The notes under the pieces: model-generated
The model's input: only the letters and a program-made list of their open reading frames with translations
Told to the model about the DNA's origin: nothing
The model's database searches: none
Shown here: positions 52,102-61,043 of the stretch, piece after piece
Layout: each line of letters starts with the position of its first letter
How positions within the stretch are numbered: the stretch's first letter is position 1
Assembly: GCA_023664325.1 (NCBI GenBank)
Contig: JAMPFS010000011.1
Location: 1-64,000, forward strand
DNA from: Clostridium sp.
GTDB lineage: Bacteria > Bacillota > Clostridia > Lachnospirales > Lachnospiraceae
Length of the DNA stretch: 64,000 nt
Direction of reading: 5' to 3'
Translations under genes and position numbers: made by a program

Positions 52102-52467
52102 ATGATAAAAGACCGGAATAACAGAAGGCTGGGAGCAGCAGCGGAACAGGCTGTCAGGACATATTTGGAGCAGCATGGCATTACCGTGTTGGAGATGAAT
52201 TACCGATGCAGGCAGGGGGAAGTGGACGTGATTGCGAAAGATGGGGATTACTATATATTTATAGAGGTAAAATATCGCAATTCGATCCGCTATGGCATGC
52301 CTGAGGATGCAGTGCATATAAAAAAACAGCATAGAATCAGCCGGACTGCATTATATTATCTATATAGCCACGGCATGGGGGAGGATACCCCTGTCCGTTT
52401 TGATGTGGCTGCAATCATGGAAGACCACATTCGCTACATAAAAAATGCATTTGATTACTGCGGATAG
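52102..52467 (+). CDS. yraN: YraN family (UPF0102) endonuclease-like protein
   Basis: A 121-residue protein with the restriction-endonuclease-like core: RRLGAAAEQAVRTYL, YRCRQGEVDVIAKD and FIEVKYR, giving the E-xxD-ExK pattern. Nuclease activity for the family is predicted rather than well shown. Starts ten bases after the FlhB-like gene. Confidence 0.88.
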   Translation: MIKDRNNRRLGAAAEQAVRTYLEQHGITVLEMNYRCRQGEVDVIAKDGDYYIFIEVKYRNSIRYGMPEDAVHIKKQHRISRTALYYLYSHGMGEDTPVRFDVAAIMEDHIRYIKNAFDYCG

Positions 52468-52476
52468 AGAGGGAAA

Positions 52477-53367
52477 ATGATGACAGATCAATACCATTTA
52501 AAATACATTCATAACAGAGCAACCACAAAGATTCAGGAGATTGATGGTGTGCCATATCTTACATTTCCAAAGCTTTCGGAACATGGGGAGAGTGTGATAC
52601 ATGGGTTTTCCACCCGTTTGGGCGGCGTTTCCCATGATCATCTGGCTTCTATGAATCTTAGTTTTTCCAGAGGGGATGAGCGGGAAAATGTTTTGGAAAA
52701 CCACAGGCGTTTTGCTGCGGTCTTGGGATATGACGAGAACAAACTGGTGTTTTCCGACCAGGTGCATCTTACGGACTTTCATAAAGTGACACGGGAGGAC
52801 TGCGGGAAAGGGATAGTACGGGAAAGCGATATTAAGAAGATTGACGGATTGGTGACGGATATACCCGGTATTCCCATCATCACTTTTTATGCGGACTGTG
52901 TGCCACTGTTTTTTTATGATCCGGTAAAAAAGGTCATTGCGATGGCACATTCCGGCTGGCGGGGAACCGTGGAGCGGATTGGGGCGAAGATGGTCTGTTA
53001 TATGCAGACGGAATATGGAAGCGATCCGTCTGATATCATCTGTGCGGTTGCGCCGTCTATATGTCAGAGCTGCTATGAGGTGAGTGGAGATGTGGCAGAG
53101 CATTTTCTTTCTGTGTTTGGCACAGAAAACGGGAACGAACTGCTTTATCGGAAGGAAAATGGCAAGTATCAGTTGAATCTCCACAAAGCGTGTGAGATTA
53201 CATTGTCAGAGGCGGGAATACTGCCGGAACATCTTGATATTACAGATTTGTGTACCTGCTGTAATCCACACTTTTTCTATTCGCACCGGGCAAGCGGTGG
53301 AATGCGTGGAAACCTTGCAGGAGTGATGATGCTAAAGGAAAGCGCCGTGACTGGGGGACAAAAATGA
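52477..53367 (+). CDS. pgeF: Peptidoglycan editing factor PgeF (YfiH, laccase domain)
   Basis: A 296-residue protein of the YfiH/DUF152 family, described as a purine nucleoside phosphorylase and as a peptidoglycan editing factor. Key blocks are HGFSTRLGGVS, DQVHLTDFHKV, ADCVPLFFYD, AMAHSGWRGTVERIG, and SRCTCCNP-like LCTCCNPHFFYSHRA; they provide the zinc-binding His and Cys. ATG 52477 or 52480 may start it. It overlaps the acyltransferase gene by four bases. Confidence 0.9.
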   Translation: MMTDQYHLKYIHNRATTKIQEIDGVPYLTFPKLSEHGESVIHGFSTRLGGVSHDHLASMNLSFSRGDERENVLENHRRFAAVLGYDENKLVFSDQVHLTDFHKVTREDCGKGIVRESDIKKIDGLVTDIPGIPIITFYADCVPLFFYDPVKKVIAMAHSGWRGTVERIGAKMVCYMQTEYGSDPSDIICAVAPSICQSCYEVSGDVAEHFLSVFGTENGNELLYRKENGKYQLNLHKACEITLSEAGILPEHLDITDLCTCCNPHFFYSHRASGGMRGNLAGVMMLKESAVTGGQK

Positions 53368-54629
53368 AAATCAAAGTAAAAGAAATGCCTTATGAAGAGG
53401 TGATGAAGCGTTCCGGGAGAAAGTATCGGAAACCTAAGAGACCGAATCTTTTGTTTCGGACGGTCATGCGGCTTGCCTCTATACCGGATTTGGCGATGAC
53501 GCATTTTTCCTATCACTGTGTCGGAATGGAGCAGCTTGGGAAGAAAGAGCCATGCCTGGTATTAATGAATCATTCCAGTTTTATTGATTTAGAGATTGCG
53601 GAAACGGTGATGTATCCAGGACCTCTGAATATTATCTGTACATCAGACGGTTTTGTGGGAAAGGAATGGCTGATGTATCAGGTGGGCTGCATTCCTACTA
53701 ATAAATTTGTGACAGATGTAAGGATGGTAAAGGATATGGGGTATGCGCTGCATACTCTGAAAAGCTCGGTACTCATGTATCCGGAGGCAAGCTACAGTTT
53801 TGACGGAACTGCAACCCCACTGCCGGATTCCCTGGGGAAATGTCTGAAGCTGTTAAAGGTTCCGGTGGTAATGATAAGAACGTATGGCGCTTTTGCGAGA
53901 GATCCGTTGTATAATAATTTGCAGGTGCGCAAAGTGAAAGTGTCTGCCGAAGTCAAATACTTACTGTCACCGGATGAGATCGAGAAGATGAGCGCTGCCA
54001 AACTGAATGACTGCCTGAAAAAAGAATTTGACATTGATAATTTCCGGTGGCAGCAGGAACAGCAGATTTCGATTACGGAGCCGTTTCGGGCGGATTATTT
54101 AAACCGGGTATTGTATAAATGTCCGGCATGTAAGGCAGAGCGGCATATGGAGGGCAAGGGAATCCATTTAACCTGTAAGCATTGTGGAAAGAAATATGAA
54201 TTGACGGAGTTAGGGTATTTAAAGGCAGTAGAGGGTGAAACCGAATTTCGCCATATACCGGATTGGTACCAATGGCAGAGGGAAGAGGTTCGCAGGGAAA
54301 TAGAGAACAATACCTATGGTTTGGATATTGATGTTACCATCTGTATGATGGTAGATATGGAATGTATTTATAAAGTAGGAGAGGGGCGGCTTATACATAA
54401 TAAGGACGGTTTTTTGCTTACCGGCTGTGACGGAAAGCTTTCGTATTCCCAGAGTCCTAAAATGTCATACAGCCTGTACTCGGACTATTACTGGTATGAA
54501 CTGGGGGACATGATCTGCATTGGAGACACGAAGGTGTTATATTACTGTTTCCCGAAAGAGGGCGAAGATATTGCCGCAAAGACGAGGATTGCCACAGAGG
54601 AGCTTTTTAAGCTTGCAAAGAAAAAGTAA
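53364..54629 (+). CDS. PlsC-like acyltransferase with C-terminal zinc ribbon
   Basis: A 421-residue protein. Residues ~50-230 form an acyltransferase domain with the catalytic NHSSFID (NHx4D) and YPEASYSFDG. Then comes a CPAC...CKHC zinc ribbon (~250-285) and a beta-rich C-terminal domain of ~130 residues that I do not recognise. The first half predicts transfer of an acyl chain to lysophosphatidic acid or a related acceptor; the added domains are unusual for PlsC. It starts inside the pgeF stop (ATGA). Confidence 0.75.
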   Translation: MKIKVKEMPYEEVMKRSGRKYRKPKRPNLLFRTVMRLASIPDLAMTHFSYHCVGMEQLGKKEPCLVLMNHSSFIDLEIAETVMYPGPLNIICTSDGFVGKEWLMYQVGCIPTNKFVTDVRMVKDMGYALHTLKSSVLMYPEASYSFDGTATPLPDSLGKCLKLLKVPVVMIRTYGAFARDPLYNNLQVRKVKVSAEVKYLLSPDEIEKMSAAKLNDCLKKEFDIDNFRWQQEQQISITEPFRADYLNRVLYKCPACKAERHMEGKGIHLTCKHCGKKYELTELGYLKAVEGETEFRHIPDWYQWQREEVRREIENNTYGLDIDVTICMMVDMECIYKVGEGRLIHNKDGFLLTGCDGKLSYSQSPKMSYSLYSDYYWYELGDMICIGDTKVLYYCFPKEGEDIAAKTRIATEELFKLAKKK

Positions 54630-54733
54630 GGGTTTACAAAAACATTTCTCTATTGTAAACTATATATCTGGCACCAATAATTGCCATAATAAATAGAGAT
54701 TTGAATTGTGGAGACGTGAAAAGGAGGATGACA

Positions 54734-56059
54734 ATGAGTAAACCAATTGTTGCCATCGTAGGAAGGCCGAATGTAGGGAAATCTACATTGTTTAATGTAT
54801 TGGCTGGTTCTAAAATTTCCATTGTTAAAGATACACCGGGAGTTACCAGAGACCGGATTTATGCAGATGTGAGCTGGTTGAGTTATAATTTTACAATGAT
54901 TGATACCGGTGGTATTGAACCGGAAAGCCAGGATATTATTCTTAAGAGTATGCGTGCTCAGGCGCAGATTGCCATGGATACCGCAGACGTAATCATGTTT
55001 TTGGTGGATGTAAGGCAGGGTCTGGTGGATGCAGACCACAAGGTGGCAGATATGTTGAGACGTTCCCATAAACCTGTGGTTTTAGTTGTGAATAAGGTTG
55101 ACAGCTTTGAGAAATTTATGCCGGATGTATATGAGTTTTATAATTTAGGTCTGGGGGATCCGTTTCCCGTATCGGCAGCTTCGCAGCTTGGTCTGGGAGA
55201 ACTGTTGGATGAGGTAATCTCGCATTTCCCGGAAGGCGCAGATACCGATGAGGAGGATGACCGTCCAAAGATTGCGATTATCGGTAAACCGAATGTCGGG
55301 AAAAGTTCCATCATAAATAAACTGCTTGGCGAGGAGCGGGTGATTGTATCGGATATTGCAGGCACAACACGGGATGCAATTGATACTGCGATTGTGAGAA
55401 ATGACAGGGAATATGTGTTTATTGATACAGCGGGGCTTCGCAGGAAGAGCAAGGTGAAAGAAGAAATAGAACGTTTTTCCATTATCCGTACTGTAACGGC
55501 GGTGGAGCGCGCCGATGTCTGCGTGCTTGTCATTGATGCGACAGAGGGTGTGACGGAACAGGATGCGAAAGTTGCAGGAATTGCCCATGACCGTGGAAAA
55601 GGCATGATTATTGCAGTAAATAAATGGGATGCCATAGAGAAAAATGATAAATCCGTTTATAAATTCGAGGAGGATATCCGCAGGATTTTATCGTTTCTCC
55701 CCTATGCGGAAATTATTTTTATTTCGGCAAAGACGGGGCAGAGATTGCAAAAGCTGTTCGATAAGATTGACATAGTAGTTGACAATCATGCGCTGCGGAT
55801 TGGAACAGGTGTGTTAAACGAGATTTTAACAGAGGCGGTGGCTATGCAGGAGCCGCCATCTGATAAGGGCAGAAAACTTCGTTTATACTATATGACAGAG
55901 GTTGCTGTAAAGCCGCCTACTTTTGTGATTTTTGTAAATGACAAAGATCTGACACATTTCTCTTATACAAGATACATTGAAAACCGTATAAGAGATGCTT
56001 TTGGATTTAAGGGTACGCCGCTTAAATTTATATACCGGGAACGAAAGGAGAAAGGTTGA
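54734..56059 (+). CDS. der: GTPase Der
   Basis: A 441-residue ribosome-assembly GTPase with two tandem G domains ([12 protein letters not shown] and [12 protein letters not shown]) and a C-terminal KH-like domain ([13 protein letters not shown]). ATG 54734 is six bases after AAGGAGG; the TTG at 54701 lacks support. Confidence 0.97.
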   Translation: MSKPIVAIVGRPNVGKSTLFNVLAGSKISIVKDTPGVTRDRIYADVSWLSYNFTMIDTGGIEPESQDIILKSMRAQAQIAMDTADVIMFLVDVRQGLVDADHKVADMLRRSHKPVVLVVNKVDSFEKFMPDVYEFYNLGLGDPFPVSAASQLGLGELLDEVISHFPEGADTDEEDDRPKIAIIGKPNVGKSSIINKLLGEERVIVSDIAGTTRDAIDTAIVRNDREYVFIDTAGLRRKSKVKEEIERFSIIRTVTAVERADVCVLVIDATEGVTEQDAKVAGIAHDRGKGMIIAVNKWDAIEKNDKSVYKFEEDIRRILSFLPYAEIIFISAKTGQRLQKLFDKIDIVVDNHALRIGTGVLNEILTEAVAMQEPPSDKGRKLRLYYMTEVAVKPPTFVIFVNDKDLTHFSYTRYIENRIRDAFGFKGTPLKFIYRERKEKG

Positions 56060-56067
56060 CAGGAAGA

Positions 56068-56745
56068 ATGGAGATAATTGTACGAATTCTATGTATTATG
56101 ATTGGTTATTGTTTTGGGTTGATTCAGACGGCTTACCTGTATGGCAAAGCTCATGGAATTGATATCAGGGAACATGGAAGTGGCAATTCCGGCACAACAA
56201 ATGCGCTGCGGGTGCTTGGCAAGAAGGCAGGGCTTATCGTGTTTGCCGGTGATTTGTTTAAAGCGGTTGCCGCCTGTGTGATTGCAAGGATTGTTGGAAC
56301 CATTTATTTTCCGGATATCCTCTATCCAATGATTCTTTGGGCAGGGCTTGGCGTTGTGCTTGGACACAATTTTCCGTTTTATATGAATTTTCAGGGAGGC
56401 AAAGGCATTGCAGCGACAGCGGGGGTTATACTGGGATTGCTGGATTGGAGAATCATTTGTGTCTGTCTGGCAGCGTTTTTACTCTGTGTGATTCTGACAA
56501 GGTATGTGTCGCTGGGCTCCCTGGTCGTAGTGACTCTGTTTTTTGCAACCTTTGTATTTTTAGGGTATCACGGTGGAATTGTCAATCCGTCCGGTGGCGC
56601 AGATGTGCCATATGCGGGAGCAGAACTGATTGAGAGCTATGTCATCATTTTTTTGTTTGGCGCACTGGCATTTTACCGGCATAAAGCAAATATTGTAAGA
56701 CTTTTACATGGTGAAGAGAGTAAATTATTTGAGAAGAAGGAATGA
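56068..56745 (+). CDS. plsY: Acyl-phosphate:glycerol-3-phosphate acyltransferase PlsY
   Basis: A 225-residue integral membrane enzyme starting phospholipid synthesis. The motifs GSGNSGTTNALRVLG, GHNFPFYMNFQGGKG and an added YAGAEL region are present with about five membrane helices. ATG 56068 has AGGAAGA just upstream. TTG 56056, with AAGGAG upstream, is a real alternative and overlaps the der stop. Confidence 0.94.
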   Translation: MEIIVRILCIMIGYCFGLIQTAYLYGKAHGIDIREHGSGNSGTTNALRVLGKKAGLIVFAGDLFKAVAACVIARIVGTIYFPDILYPMILWAGLGVVLGHNFPFYMNFQGGKGIAATAGVILGLLDWRIICVCLAAFLLCVILTRYVSLGSLVVVTLFFATFVFLGYHGGIVNPSGGADVPYAGAELIESYVIIFLFGALAFYRHKANIVRLLHGEESKLFEKKE

Positions 56746-56764
56746 AGTCAGGAGGTATTTTTAA

Positions 56765-57775
56765 ATGAGAAAGATTTGTGTATTGGGTGCCGGAAGCTGG
56801 GGAACGGCGCTGGCAATTTTGCTGTGTAATAATGGACACAGTGTAACGGTATGGTCGATTGATCCGGAAGAGGTCTTGATGTTAAAGGATTATCGGGAAC
56901 AGAGGGATAAACTTCCGGGAGTGATGGTACCGAGTACGATTGAGTTTACAACAAATATGGAAGTGGCAGTACAGGGCGCGGAAATTGTTGTGTGTGCAGT
57001 TCCGTCACCGTTTGTGCGCTCAACGATAAAGAGCGCATCACAGTATATTACGGAAGGCACGGTTATTGTAGATGTGGCAAAGGGTATTGAGGATAAAACC
57101 TATAAAACCATGACAGAAATCATTACGGAAGAGTGTCCGCAGGCTAAAGTTGGCGTACTTTCCGGGCCGAGCCATGCGGAGGAAGTGGGAAGGGGAATCC
57201 CAACTACGATTGTAGCAGGTTCTAAAGAACGTGATGTGGCAGAGTGTATCCAGGATACCTTTATGAATGAAACATTCCGTGTATATACGAGTCCGGATGT
57301 CATAGGGATTGAGCTTGGGGGAGCTTTAAAAAATGTAATTGCATTGGCAGCAGGTATTGTGGATGGTCTTGGATTTGGTGATAATACAAAGGCTGCACTG
57401 ATGACAAGGGGAATCGCAGAGATCATGCGGTTAGTGACAGCATTAGGCGGCAGCCTGGAGACGGTAGCAGGATTATCCGGAATTGGAGATTTGATTGTGA
57501 CATGTACATCAAAGCATTCGAGGAATCGAAATGCAGGTTATCTGATTGGACAGGGAAAGTCTTATCAGGAGGCTATGGATGAGGTAAAAATGGTAGTAGA
57601 GGGTGTGTATTCTGCAAAGGCAGCCTTAGCGCTTGCACAGGCAAATCATGTTTCCATGCCAATTGTAGAGGCGGTCAATGAAGTGTTATTTCAGGGAACA
57701 GATGCGAAAGAAGCTTCTATGCGGCTGCTTATGAGGGACCGGACGAAGGAATCCCAGAATCTGGAATGGAAGTAG
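56765..57775 (+). CDS. gpsA: Glycerol-3-phosphate dehydrogenase [NAD(P)+]
   Basis: A 336-residue enzyme making sn-glycerol 3-phosphate for PlsY, its neighbour. The N-terminal GAGSWGTALA nucleotide site, the LSGPSHAEEVGRG block, catalytic Lys in GGALKNVIALAAG and GLSGIGDLIVTC are all present. AGGAGG precedes ATG 56765. Confidence 0.97.
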   Translation: MRKICVLGAGSWGTALAILLCNNGHSVTVWSIDPEEVLMLKDYREQRDKLPGVMVPSTIEFTTNMEVAVQGAEIVVCAVPSPFVRSTIKSASQYITEGTVIVDVAKGIEDKTYKTMTEIITEECPQAKVGVLSGPSHAEEVGRGIPTTIVAGSKERDVAECIQDTFMNETFRVYTSPDVIGIELGGALKNVIALAAGIVDGLGFGDNTKAALMTRGIAEIMRLVTALGGSLETVAGLSGIGDLIVTCTSKHSRNRNAGYLIGQGKSYQEAMDEVKMVVEGVYSAKAALALAQANHVSMPIVEAVNEVLFQGTDAKEASMRLLMRDRTKESQNLEWK

Positions 57776-57806
57776 ATTCTTAAGAAAATGATGATAATCA
57801 GACCGG

Positions 57807-57854
57807 AAAATGCATGTTTCCAAAGGAAATTTTTCATGGAAACATGCATTTTTT
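57807..57854 (+). terminator. Strong terminator after gpsA
   Basis: AAAATGCATGTTTCC (57807-57821) pairs perfectly with GGAAACATGCATTTT, with a T-run to 57854. It isolates the der-plsY-gpsA transcript from spoIVA. Confidence 0.9.
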
Positions 57855-57876
57855 GGTATGTTTTGTCTGTCCTTCG

Positions 57877-57906
57877 CATATATTCTTTTTAGGATCATTA
57901 TACTAA
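57877..57906 (+). promoter_or_regulatory. Possible sigma-E promoter for spoIVA
   Basis: CATATATT (57877-57884) and TATACTAA (57899-57906), 14 bases apart, fit the sporulation sigma-E pattern (ATATT / CATACAnT) partially. spoIVA is under sigma-E control in Bacillus and Clostridia, which supports it. A sigma-A reading is not convincing here. Confidence 0.4.
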
Positions 57907-57928
57907 CCTATTCCTAAAGGAGGATAAT

Positions 57929-59404
57929 ATGAAGGAGCAGTTTGATGTATATGAGGATATAAGGCAGCGTACAAATGGTGAAATGTACATAGGAGTGGTT
58001 GGCCCGGTAAGAACCGGAAAATCCACATTTATCAAGCGCTTTATGGAAACACTGGTACTTCCGAACATGGAGGAAAGCGCAGAAAAACAGCGAACGATTG
58101 ATGAGCTGCCACAAAGTGGTTCCGGCAGAACGATCACCACAACAGAACCGAAATTTATACCCAAACAGGCAGCGCAGATTACAGTAAATGATAATGCGAG
58201 TATTCAGGTGCGGCTTGTAGATTGTGTAGGTTATATGGTAGATGGCGCAACCGGCCATCTGGAAGAAGACAAGGAGCGCCTTGTCAAAACGCCGTGGTAT
58301 GATTATGAAATTCCGTTTACAAAGGCAGCAAATATCGGAACAAGAAAAGTTATGACCGATCATGCCACCATCGGTATTGTCATCACCTCAGATGGTTCGT
58401 TTGGTGAGATTGACCATGACGGTTTTGCCAAAACGGAACAGGAAATTGTTTCAGAGATGAAACAGCTTCGGAAGCCTTTTATTGTCATTTTGAACAGTAC
58501 AAAACCACAAAGCAATGAAACAAGAGATCTGGCAGAGCAGTTAAGCGCTCAGTATGGTGTGAAAGTGCTGCCGGTTAATTGTGACCAGTTGAGAAGCAAT
58601 GATATATTAGAAATATTAAAACATATTTTATTTGAGTTTCCAATCAGCCAGATTCGGTTCTACATTCCGAAATGGGCGGAAACATTAGAGGGAAACCATC
58701 CCATTAAACAAGCAGTGGTTGAATATGCCAAAACTGTGATGAAGGAAGTTACCGGAATGCGGAAAGTCTATGAATTGCCGGAACCGGAAAGTGACTATAT
58801 CAGTGAGGCTTCGGTTGTCAATGTGAATTTAAAGGATGGAAACATCCATTTAAAAATCGGGATTCCTGACGATTTTTATTATGAAATGTTATCCGGTTTA
58901 CTTGGCTCAAAAGTGGAAAATGAGTATGACTTCCTGACCATGTTAAAAGAAGTGTCTGGAAAACGGATGGAGTATGAACATGTCGCATCGGCTATGGACA
59001 GTGTAAAGATGAAAGGTTATGGACTGGTGATGCCGGCAAAAGAGAGTATTAAATTAGAGGAACCGGAGCTGATTAAGCACGGAACCAAATATGGGATTAA
59101 AATCAAAGCAAATGCCCCATCCCTGCATTTTATCAAAGCAAATGTGTCAACTGAGATTGCGCCGATTGTGGGAACGGAGGAGCAGGCGAAGGATTTTCTT
59201 ACAAATATGAAGGAACAGTTACAGTCATCACCGGAAAGTCTGTGGAAAATTAATATATTTGGGAAAACAGTGGAGCAGATGGTGGAGGAAGGACTTGTTT
59301 CAAAGTCGAACAAAATCAATGATGACTCCCAGATAAGACTTCAGGATACAATGGAAAAGATTATCAATGACAGCAACGGAGGAATGGTTTTCATTATTAT
59401 TTAA
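57929..59404 (+). CDS. spoIVA: Stage IV sporulation protein A
   Basis: A 491-residue ATPase that polymerises into the spore coat basement layer on the forespore. Walker A is GPVRTGKST (~27-35); VDCVGYMVDGA, TSDGSFGEI and NSTKPQS follow as in the family, with the C-terminal membrane-targeting region present. Length is normal. AAAGGAGG precedes ATG 57929. It marks the organism as a present or past endospore former. Confidence 0.96.
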   Translation: MKEQFDVYEDIRQRTNGEMYIGVVGPVRTGKSTFIKRFMETLVLPNMEESAEKQRTIDELPQSGSGRTITTTEPKFIPKQAAQITVNDNASIQVRLVDCVGYMVDGATGHLEEDKERLVKTPWYDYEIPFTKAANIGTRKVMTDHATIGIVITSDGSFGEIDHDGFAKTEQEIVSEMKQLRKPFIVILNSTKPQSNETRDLAEQLSAQYGVKVLPVNCDQLRSNDILEILKHILFEFPISQIRFYIPKWAETLEGNHPIKQAVVEYAKTVMKEVTGMRKVYELPEPESDYISEASVVNVNLKDGNIHLKIGIPDDFYYEMLSGLLGSKVENEYDFLTMLKEVSGKRMEYEHVASAMDSVKMKGYGLVMPAKESIKLEEPELIKHGTKYGIKIKANAPSLHFIKANVSTEIAPIVGTEEQAKDFLTNMKEQLQSSPESLWKINIFGKTVEQMVEEGLVSKSNKINDDSQIRLQDTMEKIINDSNGGMVFIII

Positions 59405-59408
59405 ATGT

Positions 59409-59437
59409 TTGCGTTTTAGGAAAATTTATACTATAAT
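59409..59437 (+). promoter_or_regulatory. Sigma-A promoter for scpA-scpB
   Basis: TTGCGT (59409-59414), 17-base spacer, TATAAT (59432-59437). Transcription should begin at about 59444, inside the long hairpin that follows. Confidence 0.8.
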
Positions 59438-59439
59438 AG

Positions 59440-59489
59440 CTAATGGCTGTTGCATTGTTTTTATTTTGTATTTGTGCAGCAGCCATTAG
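59440..59489 (+). promoter_or_regulatory. Long 5'-end hairpin upstream of scpA
   Basis: CTAATGGCTGTTGCA (59440-59454) pairs with TGCAGCAGCCATTAG (59475-59489), 15 pairs with one G-U and a 20-base AT-rich loop. No T-run follows, so it is not a terminator. With the predicted start site inside the left arm, the mRNA would begin in a stem. Confidence 0.55.
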
Positions 59490-59513
59490 TCTGTGTTAGA
59501 TAGGAAGAAAGCT

Positions 59514-60380
59514 ATGGGAATTGCGTATAAGCTGCAGGTGTTTGAGGGCCCTCTTGATTTACTGCTCCATCTGATAGAAAAGAATAAAGTAGATATTTAT
59601 GATATTCCGATTGTGACGATTACAGAGCAGTATTTGGAGTATGTGAATGATATGCAGGAAAACGATATGGATATCATGAGCGAGTTTCTTGTGATGGCTG
59701 GCACGCTTTTGCAGATTAAGTCCAAAATGCTTCTTCCAAGAGAAGAAAAGGGCGAGGAAGAGGAGGAGGATCCAAGAGCAGAGCTCGTGAGACGTTTGCT
59801 GGAATACAAAATGTACAAGTATGCGGCTGTTGAGCTTAAGGATATGGAATTGGATGCTTCCAAGAATCTTTATAAAAAACCGACCATTCCAGACGAAATT
59901 AAGGAGTACAGGGAAGATGTGGATCCGGCGTCCTTAGTGGATGGCATCACTTTGCGTATGTTGAATGACATATTCAAATCTGTCATGCGCAGGCAGGTGG
60001 ACAAGATCGATCCAATCCGGTCAAAGTTTGGAACGATTGAAAAAGAAGAGGTAAATATTGAAGACCGGATGATTCAGATCCGGGAAGAAGTCAGAGGTTT
60101 AAAGGGGATTAATTTCCGTACTCTTTTAGAGGCACAGCCAACGAGAATGAACATTATTATTACCTTTATGTCAATCTTAGAGCTGATGAAGGTTGGCGCT
60201 GTTACGATCAGACAGGATGAGATCTTTGGCGAAATCGTGATTGATTCGTTGGACGAGATTGATATAGATAACGATCGGAACCTGACAGCAGCCGAACTTG
60301 CGAAACAGGAAAATGATGGACTGAAGGAAGCTGTTGCAACAGTAGAAAACCAGGAAGATGCCATAGGCTTGCAGGAGTAG
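59514..60380 (+). CDS. scpA: Segregation and condensation protein A
   Basis: A 288-residue kleisin of the SMC-ScpAB complex that organises and segregates the chromosome. The N-terminal region (YKLQVFEGPLDLLLHLIEKNKVDIYDIPI) and C-terminal winged helix are present. ATG 59514 follows AGGAAG; the TTG at 59493 lies just after the hairpin. Confidence 0.95.
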   Translation: MGIAYKLQVFEGPLDLLLHLIEKNKVDIYDIPIVTITEQYLEYVNDMQENDMDIMSEFLVMAGTLLQIKSKMLLPREEKGEEEEEDPRAELVRRLLEYKMYKYAAVELKDMELDASKNLYKKPTIPDEIKEYREDVDPASLVDGITLRMLNDIFKSVMRRQVDKIDPIRSKFGTIEKEEVNIEDRMIQIREEVRGLKGINFRTLLEAQPTRMNIIITFMSILELMKVGAVTIRQDEIFGEIVIDSLDEIDIDNDRNLTAAELAKQENDGLKEAVATVENQEDAIGLQE

Positions 60381-60383
60381 AAA

Positions 60384-60968
60384 ATGGAACAGGATATAAA
60401 AGTAATAGAGGGAAAAATCGAAGCAATTCTTTTTACATTGGGGGAAGCGGTAGACAGGGAACAGATTGCAAGGGCTTTAGAGATTGATGTGGATACGATT
60501 GTGAAGATTATTCATAATATGATGGATAAATATGACAGTGCAGACAGAGGCATTCGGATTATAGAGATTGAAAAAGGATTTCAGATGTGTACAAAGGCAG
60601 ATTATTATGACACTTTGGTAAAGGTGGTAAACGTGCCAAAGAAACATATGCTGACAGATGTTTTGTTGGAAACGCTTTCCATTGTGGCATACAAACAGCC
60701 GATTACCAGACAGGAAATCGAGGCAATACGCGGGGTGTCCTGTGTACATGCGGTCAACAAGCTGGTAGAGTATCATTTGATTGAAGAGGTTGGACGGTTA
60801 GAAGCAGTGGGAAGACCAATTTTATTTGGAACGACAGAGGATTTCTTAAGAAGTTTTGGCGTGCAGTCTACGGATGAGCTGCCACTGATTACGCCGGATA
60901 AGATTGAGGACTTTAAACAGCAGGCATTAGAAGAAGCGCAGTTGACATTTGCGCCGGTGAAGGATTAA
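60384..60968 (+). CDS. scpB: Segregation and condensation protein B
   Basis: A 194-residue partner of ScpA with two winged helices (IEAILFTLGEAVDREQIARAL, ETLSIVAYKQPITRQEIEAIRG). It starts three bases after scpA; a GCAGGAG site lies at the scpA 3' end. Confidence 0.95.
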   Translation: MEQDIKVIEGKIEAILFTLGEAVDREQIARALEIDVDTIVKIIHNMMDKYDSADRGIRIIEIEKGFQMCTKADYYDTLVKVVNVPKKHMLTDVLLETLSIVAYKQPITRQEIEAIRGVSCVHAVNKLVEYHLIEEVGRLEAVGRPILFGTTEDFLRSFGVQSTDELPLITPDKIEDFKQQALEEAQLTFAPVKD

Positions 60969-60993
60969 CTTCAAAGTGATAATTTGATATAAG

Positions 60994-61043
60994 GTGACAT
61001 ATATTTTACTAAGAAAATATAAGAGTAAATATATGTCCTTTTT
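60994..61043 (+). promoter_or_regulatory. Terminator-like hairpin overlapping the dacF start
   Basis: GACATATATTTTACT (60996-61010) pairs with AGTAAATATATGTC (61024-61037) with one bulge, and TTTTT (61039-61043) follows. The right arm contains the dacF ATG (61033) and its AAGAG site. It could end scpAB transcripts and also mask dacF translation. Confidence 0.5.

Noticed and set aside
57776..57928. Possible small RNA gene between gpsA and spoIVA
   Set aside because: The long stem is explained as the gpsA terminator, and no separate promoter is seen ahead of it.
59440..59489. Terminator for spoIVA
   Set aside because: The stem is strong but no T-run follows on the + strand, and a sigma-A promoter directly precedes it; a 5'-end hairpin fits better.
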